This document shows, piece after piece, positions 1 through 7,634 of a stretch of DNA of 47,648 nt; positions within the stretch are counted from its first letter, which is position 1; each line of letters opens with the position of its first letter. Source of the DNA: Sphingomonadales bacterium. Lineage in GTDB: Bacteria; Pseudomonadota; Alphaproteobacteria; Sphingomonadales; Sphingomonadaceae. The notes under the pieces are model-generated. The model worked only from the letters and a program-made list of their open reading frames with translations. It did no database searches and had not been told where the DNA came from. The translations under genes were made by a program, and so were the position numbers. The stretch lies in the NCBI GenBank assembly GCA_025362295.1, contig JANYGX010000030.1, positions 1 through 47,648 on the forward strand, in the 5' to 3' direction.

Positions 1-2
1 AA

Positions 3-104
3 GGCGACAGCTTTATCATCGAGCCCGGCTTTAGCGGCACATGGACAGTGACCGAAACAGTCCGAAAAGACTATGTGATTTTGATGCCACCTTTTGACAG
101 TTAA
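3..104 (+). CDS. C-terminal end of a cupin-domain protein (partial)
   Basis: Only the last 33 codons are in the window, in frame 3, ending at TAA 102-104. The residues GDSFIIEPGFSGTW, followed by a short beta strand and the C-terminal PPFDS, look like the closing strands of a small single-domain cupin of the DUF861/cupin_3 type. In these proteins a Gly-Asp-x-Phe turn precedes the last barrel strands. No metal ligands or substrate-specific residues can be seen because the N-terminal part is missing, so no reaction is assigned. The 195 bases that follow, up to the end of the convergent inositol synthase gene, are AT-rich. They contain no convincing gene or strong terminator. Confidence 0.6.
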   Translation, partial: GDSFIIEPGFSGTWTVTETVRKDYVILMPPFDS

Positions 105-299
105 CGGTGCTGAATATTTGGTTTGATACAAATGTCATCCGTATGTAACATTCAAAATATATAGTACTGTTTAGTAAATAATCATAACACGTAAATACGC
201 AGTGCTATAATGTTACGTTATCTTGCAACAGCAGCATTTTTCTACGCTCCAATATTGATCGTTTATGAGTTTGAAAATACTCTATAACTATGGTTAGTA

Positions 300-1406
300 T
301 CAGTGAACCGGTTTGTCTCCACGGATAAACCCTTCCACCATATCATGCGCCATATCATCAGTGTATTGCACGGGCGGGTGCTTGCAAAAATAAGCGGCAG
401 CACCTTCCACCACACCGGCGTGGCCACGATCAAGAGCCAGACGGGCACAGCGGATCATATCGATTGCCACACCGGCAGAATTTGGTGAATCTTCGACTGA
501 TAAACGCATTTCCAAATTCATCGGCACACCGCCAAACATTTCACCTTCCATACGCAGGAAGCAAACCTTGTTGTCATTCTGCCACGCCACATAGTCAGAT
601 GGACCGACGTGAATGTTTTCTGCATCCAACCGCATGGCCGTAACGGATTGCACCGCTTCCGTCTTGGAAATCTTCTTGGACTCCAAGCGATTTTTATTAA
701 GCATATTCAAAAAATCTGTGTTGCCACCAGTGTTCAGCTGGTACGTGCGCAGCAGCTTGACACCGCGCTTGGCAAATAAGTCAGTCAGCACGCGGTGCAC
801 TATTGTCGCCCCGACCTGCGCTTTGATATCGTCACCAATAATCGGTAATCCGGCCTGCTTGAAGCGATTCGCCCATACAGGATCCGACGCAATAAACACC
901 GGAATGTTATTCACAAACGCAACGCCAGCATCAAGCGCGCATTCGGCGTAAAATTCAGTAGCCTTTTGCGAACCCACGGGCAGATAATTCATCAGAACTT
1001 GGGCACCGCTTTCTTTCAGCGCCTGCACAACATCTTCTTTGCTTGGCTCAGCGGCCTTAGCAACAACAAATGTACGGTCGTCGTGGTAGTTTGTCATGTG
1101 TTCAGCAACACCGTCCAGCACCTTACCCATACGCACGATTGTACCGCTGGTGGGAACGTGGTCACAAAATGTCGTGGTGCAGTTCGGCTTGGCGAAAATT
1201 GCCTGCGCCACATCCTGGCCAACCTTGCGCTGGTCCACATCAAACGCTGTAACAACGCGGATATCTTTGGGACGGTAGCCCCCGAGATCCCAGTGCATCA
1301 AACCAATTTGATCGTTAGAACCACCATTGGAATAATGTGCTATACCTTGGACGAGTGAGCTAGCGCAGTTACCAACCCCAACAACAGCAATATTTATCGG
1401 GTCCAT
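300..1406 (-). CDS. ino1: Inositol-3-phosphate synthase
   Basis: This enzyme converts glucose 6-phosphate to 1L-myo-inositol 1-phosphate (D-inositol 3-phosphate) in an NAD-dependent cytosolic reaction, the committed step to inositol lipids or soluble inositol compounds. The 368-residue length fits the short bacterial/archaeal family. The Rossmann dinucleotide loop is GVGNCAS at residues 10-16. The conserved GDDIKAQVGAT (191-201) and NTGGNTDFLN (225-234) blocks, followed by the lysine-rich KNRLESKK stretch, form the catalytic region. ATG at 1406 is preceded 5 bases away by GGAGG (1412-1416 on the plus strand), which fixes the start. It lies 112 bases downstream of the CDP-alcohol phosphotransferase-like gene on the same strand, so the two are probably co-transcribed and point to an inositol-phospholipid route. 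No phosphatase gene is nearby. Confidence 0.95.
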   Translation of the reverse strand: MDPINIAVVGVGNCASSLVQGIAHYSNGGSNDQIGLMHWDLGGYRPKDIRVVTAFDVDQRKVGQDVAQAIFAKPNCTTTFCDHVPTSGTIVRMGKVLDGVAEHMTNYHDDRTFVVAKAAEPSKEDVVQALKESGAQVLMNYLPVGSQKATEFYAECALDAGVAFVNNIPVFIASDPVWANRFKQAGLPIIGDDIKAQVGATIVHRVLTDLFAKRGVKLLRTYQLNTGGNTDFLNMLNKNRLESKKISKTEAVQSVTAMRLDAENIHVGPSDYVAWQNDNKVCFLRMEGEMFGGVPMNLEMRLSVEDSPNSAGVAIDMIRCARLALDRGHAGVVEGAAAYFCKHPPVQYTDDMAHDMVEGFIRGDKPVH

Positions 1407-1518
1407 TAAATCCTCCGAGACCTTGTAATTTCTTTGTAAACATTCTTCTTTACGGTATTAGCTAGAGGAGCTTTATCGCCACGGCAAGCTTGCATTTGCC
1501 ATTGATGACAGATTTATG

Positions 1519-2937
1519 TCATTTTTCAGATTGCACCCTTAGAAATTCTCTAAAATTCACTAAGAAGCGGAATTGTGCCCAAAAAAAGGTGAGTGTGGCA
1601 TAAATTGCGACAAATATGATACCCCAGTACCAGAATGCACCAATCGCGAAGGGTATCAAACACCATAAATAAACAGTGCATGTTCCTTCAAATAATTTCA
1701 TTTGTCTGTCTAGTGGGCTGAAAACGCTTAAACGGTTACCTGTTAATTCTTTGAATATTTTGTCTAAAAAACCCTTGCTGGTCGACACAATTATAATAAT
1801 GACAGCAATTGCCCATGAAGTTGTCGTTCCAGAGTTTTTGGCAACATAATAAGCCAGTGCCAGGCACCAGCTTACCGCAATGATATTTACAGCTATTTCA
1901 AACCCTTTATGCCAGTTTATAATTTGAATCCTAAGACGAGCGATGGTCTGCTGTATGCCGGTCACCATGCCGAAGCCAATGGCTAAAACCAGAGCTAGTC
2001 GCGGCCAGCCGACAGCGACCAGACACACACTGATAATGCCAAGACCCAAAATGGCCCCGGCACAATAATCCATGTTAAAGTTCTGTTTCAGCAATCCTTT
2101 CATGACAAATTTTTCAAACGGTGCATGAATGAATGTCGTCGACCAATCCTGACCGGTTTTGTGCAACGATGCAATGAGATCGTCGGCAATCACTTCTTCG
2201 TCGGCAGCGCTACTAACCGGTTGCCAGAGCAATGGCACTGCATGCAATGGCACTGCATGCAATGCGGTTGCATCGTATGTATTGATGTCGTTGGCAACGA
2301 CGAGTGCCGTATCCACCTGCGCCGCCACCTGGCGAATCAGTGTCTGCTCCATATCCCAATCCCCCAGCCCCTTGGCGATAGTGCGCACCATATTGCCCGA
2401 GGTTTTCAATACAGATGCAAAACTGTATGTTGGGTCAATCCGTGAAGCCCGAACACCATTTTTGGACGTCGCCTCCCAGACCATCATAGCCTGACGTGCC
2501 GGATGCATGCGTGCGTGAGACACCAGGCGCGCATCAACAAGCACGCCCTCTTCTATCATTATAATCTCGTCCGCATCATCAAGCCTAGTGACGAGATCGA
2601 TGGCACGGATGACCGGAATAATGTCCATCCCGCGCCACTTTGATGGCAGTGCTGGCTGGATAAGCCCGCCCTCCTTCTCAATCAATACCAAGGCTTTCGT
2701 TGCACCCAGTGTTTGCAGTTGGCGCAAGCCTCGCATAAGCAGGCTTATACCACCCGCTTGCAAGCCCGCCTTAGGATGCGCTGGCAAATCAGAGCGCGGA
2801 TGCACCGCACACAAAACACCAATCAAAGCCATATTGCGCCAAATACTTTCATTAAAAATTTGATCATCATGGCTAGATTGCTGCCGTGTCAAAACAATGG
2901 CAAGCTTGACGCGCGGTGCGAACCATGATGTATTCAC
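1519..2937 (-). CDS. Degenerate nucleotidyltransferase / CDP-alcohol phosphotransferase-like membrane protein
   Basis: This is a 472-residue protein. The first ~250 residues resemble a sugar-nucleotidyltransferase fold (an HPKAG block, then GGISLLMRGLRQLQTLGA), but the glycine-rich GxGxR nucleotide loop is absent. The C-terminal ~200 residues carry about six membrane segments. A stretch there keeps the exact spacing of the CDP-alcohol phosphotransferase signature D-x2-D-G-x2-A-R-x8-G-x3-D-x3-D. In it the Ala-Arg survives, but the four Asp positions read T, Q, E and N and the two Gly positions read Q and H. It may therefore be an inactive or repurposed member. Bifunctional proteins of this layout make inositol phospholipid precursors, which fits the downstream ino1. 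I chose GTG at 2937 because GGAG (2947-2950 on the plus strand) lies 9 bases upstream; the longer ATG at 2979 would overlap the divergent CBS gene. An in-frame 15-base tandem duplication occurs at 2230-2259. Confidence 0.65.
   Translation of the reverse strand: MNTSWFAPRVKLAIVLTRQQSSHDDQIFNESIWRNMALIGVLCAVHPRSDLPAHPKAGLQAGGISLLMRGLRQLQTLGATKALVLIEKEGGLIQPALPSKWRGMDIIPVIRAIDLVTRLDDADEIIMIEEGVLVDARLVSHARMHPARQAMMVWEATSKNGVRASRIDPTYSFASVLKTSGNMVRTIAKGLGDWDMEQTLIRQVAAQVDTALVVANDINTYDATALHAVPLHAVPLLWQPVSSAADEEVIADDLIASLHKTGQDWSTTFIHAPFEKFVMKGLLKQNFNMDYCAGAILGLGIISVCLVAVGWPRLALVLAIGFGMVTGIQQTIARLRIQIINWHKGFEIAVNIIAVSWCLALAYYVAKNSGTTTSWAIAVIIIIVSTSKGFLDKIFKELTGNRLSVFSPLDRQMKLFEGTCTVYLWCLIPFAIGAFWYWGIIFVAIYATLTFFWAQFRFLVNFREFLRVQSEK
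2230..2259. repeat. 15-bp exact tandem duplication inside a gene
   Basis: The unit CAATGGCACTGCATG occurs at 2230-2244 and again at 2245-2259, followed by a partial third copy (CAATG). It is in frame in the minus-strand membrane protein and produces the residue repeat LHAVPLHAVP between the two domains. Its length is a multiple of three, so slippage would change linker length without breaking the frame. Confidence 0.9.
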
Positions 2938-2946
2938 ATTTCTGAA

Positions 2947-2957
2947 CTCCAAAGGAG
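2947..2957. promoter_or_regulatory. Palindromic Shine-Dalgarno shared by two divergent genes
   Basis: CTCCAAAGGAG is a perfect inverted repeat around AAA. Its right half, GGAG (2954-2957), lies 7 bases before the ATG at 2965 of the CBS-domain gene. The complement of its left half is GGAG for the minus-strand gene, 9 bases before GTG at 2937. The two start codons are separated by only 27 bases, too few for two promoters, so each mRNA leader must begin inside the other gene's coding sequence and be antisense to it. Confidence 0.7.
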
Positions 2958-2964
2958 CAGACTC

Positions 2965-3396
2965 ATGAGCATAGCCCACATTCTAAAGCAAAAAGGCTCA
3001 CACGTTGAAACGGTGAGTGAAAGTGTCAGTGTTATAGCGGCTGTCAAACATCTCGCCGACAAACGCATTGGCGCTGTTCTGGTTACAGACGCTGCCGGCA
3101 AGGTAACTGGTGTGCTCTCAGAGCGCGATATCGTGCGTGGCCTTGCCAAAAGCGGCATATCTGTACTCGATCAACCGGCCAATTCCATCATGACAGCGCC
3201 GGTGATCACCTGCACACAACAGGCAACCGTGCAGGCAGTGATGGCCCAGATGACATCGCGGCGCATTCGCCACCTGCCTGTTATGGACGGCACGACCATG
3301 GTTGGCATGGTATCCATCGGCGATCTCGTCAAGGCGCGCATTGAGGAAACTGAGCAGGAAACGGCTGCGCTTAAGGATTACATTGTCACGGGATGA
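2965..3396 (+). CDS. Two-CBS-domain protein
   Basis: This 143-residue cytosolic protein is built of two CBS motifs (about residues 5-60 and 75-130), a tandem that folds as a Bateman module and usually binds adenosyl ligands. The strand-helix signatures AVLVTDAAGKVTGVLSERDI and HLPVMDGTTMVGMVSIGDL are clear. No catalytic or membrane domain is attached, as in many stand-alone alphaproteobacterial CBS proteins, so the partner is unknown. The start at 2965 has AAAGGAG 7 bases upstream. It is divergent from the inositol-lipid-like gene with overlapping 5' regions. Confidence 0.9.
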   Translation: MSIAHILKQKGSHVETVSESVSVIAAVKHLADKRIGAVLVTDAAGKVTGVLSERDIVRGLAKSGISVLDQPANSIMTAPVITCTQQATVQAVMAQMTSRRIRHLPVMDGTTMVGMVSIGDLVKARIEETEQETAALKDYIVTG

Positions 3397-3490
3397 GTGT
3401 TCGTACTTCACGCATTCTGAAATTGTGAGATTGAACCTTATACAATCGTAAGGGTTGTTTACATGTGATTAATCTCAAAGGAGTTAACGC

Positions 3491-4192
3491 ATGCAAACCA
3501 TTCGCAAAAGCCAGGATCGTGGCCACGTCTCACTCGATTGGCTCGATAGTCGGCACAGTTTTTCATTCGGCGGGTATCACGATGACAGGCATATGGGATT
3601 TTATGATCTCCGCGTGATCAACCAGGATATTATCGCGCCCGCTGGTGGGTTTCCGACGCATAGCCACAAGAACATGGAGATCATCACCTACGTGCTGCGC
3701 GGCGAGTTGGCACACAAGGATTCATTGGGGACAGTTGCCACAATCCGCGCCGGTGAGGTACAGCGCATGACGGCTGGTCGCGGCATTTCGCACAGTGAAT
3801 TCAATGCCAGCAACACATTGCCAGTCGAGCTGCTGCAAATATGGATACTGCCGGAACAAACTGACATCACGCCGGGCTATGAGCAAAAGGATATTGGCAC
3901 GAGCAATCATGACGGCCCGTTACAAACCATTGTTACCAAGGGTGGGGGCAATGGCGTGCTCAATATTCATCAGGATATGACACTTTTGCGCGGTCAACTC
4001 AGAGCTGGTGAGGCCGTATGCTACACCTTGCTCAATAACCGTGCTGCATGGATACAGATGGTTGCAGGCCGTTTGACTATGAATGATGAGGCCTTGTTGC
4101 CGGGCGATGCTACCGCTTTGACGAATCAAGAAACCCTGACGTTTATCGCTGAGGAGAACGCAGAGTTTTTGCTGTTTGACCTTAAGAGTTGA
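3491..4192 (+). CDS. Pirin family protein (YhhW-type bicupin)
   Basis: This 233-residue cytosolic protein is of the compact pirin class to which E. coli YhhW belongs. YhhW has quercetin 2,3-dioxygenase activity in vitro, but the physiological substrate of most members is unknown. The N-terminal cupin has all four metal ligands in the YhhW arrangement: His57 and His59 in PTHSHKNMEI, then His101 and Glu103 in GRGISHSEF. The C-terminal cupin is shorter and lacks ligands, as usual. AAAGGAG (3478-3484) precedes ATG 3491. The last 11 bases overlap the 3' end of the convergent metallo-hydrolase gene. Confidence 0.93.
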   Translation: MQTIRKSQDRGHVSLDWLDSRHSFSFGGYHDDRHMGFYDLRVINQDIIAPAGGFPTHSHKNMEIITYVLRGELAHKDSLGTVATIRAGEVQRMTAGRGISHSEFNASNTLPVELLQIWILPEQTDITPGYEQKDIGTSNHDGPLQTIVTKGGGNGVLNIHQDMTLLRGQLRAGEAVCYTLLNNRAAWIQMVAGRLTMNDEALLPGDATALTNQETLTFIAEENAEFLLFDLKS

Positions 4193-5072
4193 GGTGGTAT
4201 GCGTTACCGTCGGCTACAACTTGACCTTTACCTTCCATCTCGATCAGGTGAGCCATCACGGACCTACCCGCCGCACCGTGTAAAACTTTAGGTGTGGATG
4301 CATACATTTGCTCAACCAACTGGGCTATTGTGGCTGATCCGTTTGCAAGCACCCGCAGGATCTGGTTTTCCCGCTGTTTGCGATGTGCAATAAGTGCGCG
4401 CACAAATGATTTGGGTTTTTCAACCGGTTTGCCATGTGTGGGATAATAACGCACATCGTCCCGCTCCAGCAGTTTTCGCAGCGAGGCAATATAATCAACC
4501 ATATTCCCATCCGGCGGAGCGACCACGGTCGTGGACCAGCCCATGACATGATCGCCGGTAAAAAGGGCTTTTTCCTCATGCAATGCATAGCACATGTGGT
4601 TGGATGTGTGACCGGGTGTGCTCACGGCTTCCAGAGTCCAGCCCGGTCCGGCAATCAGCTCACTGTCTGTCATCACATGATCTGGGCCATAGCTTAAATC
4701 AAACGCAGCATCACTGCGCGGCGCCCCGTCGTCAGGCATCACAATCGGTGCGCAGCCAACAATCTTCGCCCCGCATCGCGCTTGCAAGGGCACAGCTGCT
4801 GGTGAATGATCGTTGTGAGTGTGGGTGATTACAATATGGCTGATGGTTTCCCCTGCCGTTGCCGCCATGATGGCATCGACATGCGTATCAAGCATCGGGC
4901 CGGGATCTATAACGGCAACGCACCCGTTGCCTATAATATACGTGCCGGAGCCCTTGTAGGTAAACGGACTGGGGTTATTGGCCAATACCCGCCGGATAAG
5001 GGGAGACATCAGCGCCGATGCCTCGTAGTGAGGTGGTTCCGTTTCCAGAACATAGTTTATGGCTGAAGTCAT
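4182..5072 (-). CDS. MBL-fold metallo-hydrolase with C-terminal winged helix
   Basis: This 296-residue protein is of the metallo-beta-lactamase superfamily, LACTB2-like branch. The di-metal motif HTHNDH is at residues 84-89, followed by the conserved PGHT (with a downstream His) and TGDHVMGWS segments. The last ~70 residues form a winged-helix-like tail (HRKQRENQILRVL, then VLHGAAGRSVMAHL), as found in the beta-lactamase-associated winged-helix family. The substrate cannot be told from sequence; candidates are a thioester, an RNA or a lactone. The gene runs head-to-head with galU and tail-to-tail with pirin, sharing 11 bases with the latter. Confidence 0.9.
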   Translation of the reverse strand: MTSAINYVLETEPPHYEASALMSPLIRRVLANNPSPFTYKGSGTYIIGNGCVAVIDPGPMLDTHVDAIMAATAGETISHIVITHTHNDHSPAAVPLQARCGAKIVGCAPIVMPDDGAPRSDAAFDLSYGPDHVMTDSELIAGPGWTLEAVSTPGHTSNHMCYALHEEKALFTGDHVMGWSTTVVAPPDGNMVDYIASLRKLLERDDVRYYPTHGKPVEKPKSFVRALIAHRKQRENQILRVLANGSATIAQLVEQMYASTPKVLHGAAGRSVMAHLIEMEGKGQVVADGNAYHLNS

Positions 5073-5110
5073 AATAACTCACTGAAAGGCCCGTTTGACT
5101 CTAATAACAC

Positions 5111-5183
5111 TCGTTTCGCACAAACGACGGCACCCGGCTACAAGGGAATAGCCGGGTGCACAGGTTTCCAGGGACAAGAAACC
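5111..5183. other. Cluster of three consecutive hairpins between divergent genes
   Basis: Three perfect inverted repeats follow one another in the intergenic space between the MBL hydrolase and galU. They are TCGTTT/AAACGA (5111-5116 with 5122-5127), an 11-bp stem GCACCCGGCTA/TAGCCGGGTGC (5130-5140 with 5149-5159, 8-base loop), and GGTTTC/GAAACC (5163-5168 with 5178-5183). None is followed by a T-run on either strand, so these are not classical terminators. They could be a small structured RNA, a leader element or protein-binding sites. Confidence 0.6.
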
Positions 5184-5233
5184 TTAATTAATTACGCTGT
5201 AACGTGCTGGATGGATTATGAATAGTTTTACAA

Positions 5234-5264
5234 TTGACATAAAATCTTAACAAAAAATCTATGT
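5234..5264 (+). promoter_or_regulatory. Candidate galU promoter
   Basis: A perfect TTGACA (5234-5239) is followed by a weak -10-like CTATGT (5259-5264) after 19 bases. ATCTAT at a 17-base spacing is an alternative. Transcription from here would start near 5270, downstream of the in-frame ATG at 5261. This supports ATG 5324 as the real galU start. Confidence 0.4.
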
Positions 5265-5323
5265 TGCATATGCAAAAGAGACAAGAGATAGATTTTACAG
5301 AACATTTTGAGAGTAAGCAGTTT

Positions 5324-6214
5324 ATGAACACAACAGCTGATCAGCCGGTTAAAATTGCGGTTTTTCCGGTAGGGGGCCTGGGCACGCGGTTTTTGCCTGC
5401 CACCAAAGCCATGCCAAAAGAAATGCTGCCAGTGGTCGATAAGCCGCTTATTCAATATGCCGTTGAAGAGGCACGGGCAGCGGGTATTGAGGAAATTATT
5501 TTTGTGACCGGTCGAGGAAAATCGGCAATTGAAGATCATTTCGATTTTGCAGCAGAACTCGATGGTGTGCTGAACGAACGCAACAAACACAGCGATATTG
5601 AAACCTTGCGCGCCATCCCCGGCCCACCGGGCGGCATTGCCTACACTCGCCAGCAAATGCCGCTTGGGCTTGGCCACGCCATATGGACAGCGCGGCACTT
5701 GATTGCCAACAGGCCCTTTGCCGTTTTGCTGGCGGATGATCTGGTGCGTGCCAACGTGCCTTGTCTGCGCCAGATGATTGAAGCCTATGGCACTGTCGGC
5801 GGTAATATCATGGCGGTGATGGAGGTGCCCAAAGAGCACACCAATCGCTATGGAATTATCCAGCCGGGCGTAGTCAAAGGTCGTTTGACTGAAACAGTCG
5901 GCATGGTGGAAAAGCCCAAGGCTGAACTTGCCCCCTCACAGCTTGCTATTATTGGCCGCTATATTCTGCAGCCCCAGGTGCTGGAAATTCTGGAGGCTCA
6001 GCAGGCGGGCGCTGGCGGTGAAATACAGCTGACCGACGCGATTGCCCGGCTGATTGGCCAGCAACCTGTTCATGCCTTTCATTTTGAAGGCGACCGCTTT
6101 GATTGCGGCGACAAGGCAGGCCATGTGATTGCCAACATCGCCTTTGCCCTCGACAGACCTGATTTGCGCAAGGAAGTCGTTGACTATATTGCCAAACTCG
6201 CACCCACGCTTTAA
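5324..6214 (+). CDS. galU: UTP-glucose-1-phosphate uridylyltransferase
   Basis: GalU makes UDP-glucose from UTP and glucose 1-phosphate for glycan and exopolysaccharide synthesis in the cytosol. The 296-residue protein shows the nucleotide-binding signature GGLGTRFLPATKAMPKEML near the N-terminus, VDKPLIQYAVEEA, the ADDL motif and the late FDCGDK segment. An upstream in-frame ATG (5261) would add 21 unconserved residues. I prefer 5324 because the protein then begins directly before the first beta strand, and because the likely promoter overlaps the longer start. The next gene, ugd, begins 38 bases downstream and uses the product, so the two form a pathway operon. Confidence 0.95.
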   Translation: MNTTADQPVKIAVFPVGGLGTRFLPATKAMPKEMLPVVDKPLIQYAVEEARAAGIEEIIFVTGRGKSAIEDHFDFAAELDGVLNERNKHSDIETLRAIPGPPGGIAYTRQQMPLGLGHAIWTARHLIANRPFAVLLADDLVRANVPCLRQMIEAYGTVGGNIMAVMEVPKEHTNRYGIIQPGVVKGRLTETVGMVEKPKAELAPSQLAIIGRYILQPQVLEILEAQQAGAGGEIQLTDAIARLIGQQPVHAFHFEGDRFDCGDKAGHVIANIAFALDRPDLRKEVVDYIAKLAPTL

Positions 6215-6252
6215 TCACACTGCAATATTCATCAAGTTAAAAAGGTTTTCTC

Positions 6253-7557
6253 ATGCGTTTGACAATGATTGGTACAGGCTATGTTGGCCTAGTTTCCGGT
6301 GCCTGCTTTTCTGAATTCGGTCACGATGTCATTTGTGTCGATAACCGCCCGCATGTGATCGAGGCGCTGGAAGCTGGCAAAATTCCGATTTATGAACCCG
6401 GTCTTGATGAGTTAGTGGCGCGCAATGTCAAAGCCGGTCGGCTGAAATTCACCACCGACCTTGCCAAAGCAATTGATGGCTGCGATGCGGCTTTTATTGC
6501 CGTGGGCACACCATCACGACGTGGCGACGGCCATGCGGATTTAAGCTTTGTTTATGAAGCAGCGCGGCAAGTGGCTGAGGCTGTGACAGGCAAGTGTGTG
6601 ATCGTGAACAAGTCAACCGTGCCGGTTGGCACTGGTGCAGAGGTCGATGCGATCGTCAAAAAAGTTGCCCCCAACAAACAGATTTATGTGGCCTCAAACC
6701 CTGAATTTCTGCGTGAGGGCTCGGCCATTGAAGATTTTATGCGGCCTGACCGCGTGGTGGTCGGTGTCGCCTCCGACGATGCCAAGCAGGTGATGACCGA
6801 CATTTACCGGCCCTTATTCTTGCGCGATACACCGATTTTGTTCACCAGCCGCGAGACAGCCGAGATTATCAAATATGCCGCCAATGCGTTTCTGGCGACA
6901 AAGATTGGTTTTATCAATGACATTGCCAACCTGTGTGAAAAAGTCGGCGGCGATGTGCAGCAGGTTGCCAAGGGTATTGGCCTCGATAATCGTATCGGCA
7001 GTAAATTTTTGAACGCGGGACCGGGCTATGGCGGCAGCTGTTTTCCCAAAGACACATTGGCGCTGTTGCGCACAGCACAGGATCTTGGCATGCCGCTTGG
7101 TATTGTTGCCGCCACAGTCGCCGCCAACGACCAACGAAAAATCGACATGGCAGAGCGGGTTATTGCCGCCTGCGGAGGTGATGTGAAAGGCAAGACCATC
7201 GCTGTGCTCGGCCTTACCTTCAAACCCAACACCGATGATATGCGCGATGCGCCGTCGCTGGTCATCGTGCCAATCTTGCAAAAAGCCGGTGCCACTATCC
7301 GCGCTTTCGATCCCGCCGGTATGGAGCAAGCCAAGCCCATGCTAACGGATATTACATACTGCACTGGCCCCTATGATGCCATGAAGAATGCTGACGCGTT
7401 GCTGATTATCACAGAATGGAACGAGTTTCGCGCCCTCGATATGACGCACGTAAAAAGCCTGTTGAAAGAGCCGGTGTTTGTAGATTTAAGGAATATTTAC
7501 AAGCCGGATGAAATGAAGGCGAAGGGTTTTGTATACACTTCGGTAGGGCGTGGGTAA
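6253..7557 (+). CDS. ugd: UDP-glucose 6-dehydrogenase
   Basis: This enzyme oxidises UDP-glucose twice with NAD to UDP-glucuronate. The 434-residue length is standard. The N-terminal Rossmann loop is GTGYVG (7-12). The catalytic cysteine is Cys263 in GPGYGGSCFPKDT, and the hinge contains ETAEIIKYAANAFLATKI. The C-terminal NAD/UDP-binding domain begins near KGKTIAVLGLTFKPNTDDMRD. AAAAGG lies just upstream of ATG 6253. It sits directly behind galU, supplying UDP-glucuronate for capsule, exopolysaccharide or lipid glycosylation. A 13-bp hairpin follows at 7587. Confidence 0.96.
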   Translation: MRLTMIGTGYVGLVSGACFSEFGHDVICVDNRPHVIEALEAGKIPIYEPGLDELVARNVKAGRLKFTTDLAKAIDGCDAAFIAVGTPSRRGDGHADLSFVYEAARQVAEAVTGKCVIVNKSTVPVGTGAEVDAIVKKVAPNKQIYVASNPEFLREGSAIEDFMRPDRVVVGVASDDAKQVMTDIYRPLFLRDTPILFTSRETAEIIKYAANAFLATKIGFINDIANLCEKVGGDVQQVAKGIGLDNRIGSKFLNAGPGYGGSCFPKDTLALLRTAQDLGMPLGIVAATVAANDQRKIDMAERVIAACGGDVKGKTIAVLGLTFKPNTDDMRDAPSLVIVPILQKAGATIRAFDPAGMEQAKPMLTDITYCTGPYDAMKNADALLIITEWNEFRALDMTHVKSLLKEPVFVDLRNIYKPDEMKAKGFVYTSVGRG

Positions 7558-7586
7558 AAATAATTCTGGATAAATTTAATATTATA

Positions 7587-7619
7587 CTCCCTCATTCCGA
7601 GATTTACGGAACGAGGGAG
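7587..7619. terminator. Terminator-like hairpin between convergent genes
   Basis: Thirteen bases at 7587-7599 pair with 7607-7619 around a 7-base loop, with a single A-C mismatch. There is no T-tract on the plus side, and only AT-rich sequence on the minus side. It lies between the ends of ugd and the minus-strand orphan gene. It may stop transcription from both sides, or it may be a small palindromic repeat element. Confidence 0.55.
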
Positions 7620-7634
7620 ATGATGCTAGAATTA

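Noticed and set aside
105-299. GTAACATT / AATGTTAC inverted repeat in the first intergenic region
   Set aside because: The arms are more than 50 bases apart in AT-rich sequence and no element could be built around them.
1505-1527. ATGACA/TGTCAT stem with T-run as a terminator
   Set aside because: It points to the plus strand, where no gene ends, and it overlaps the stop codon of the minus-strand gene.
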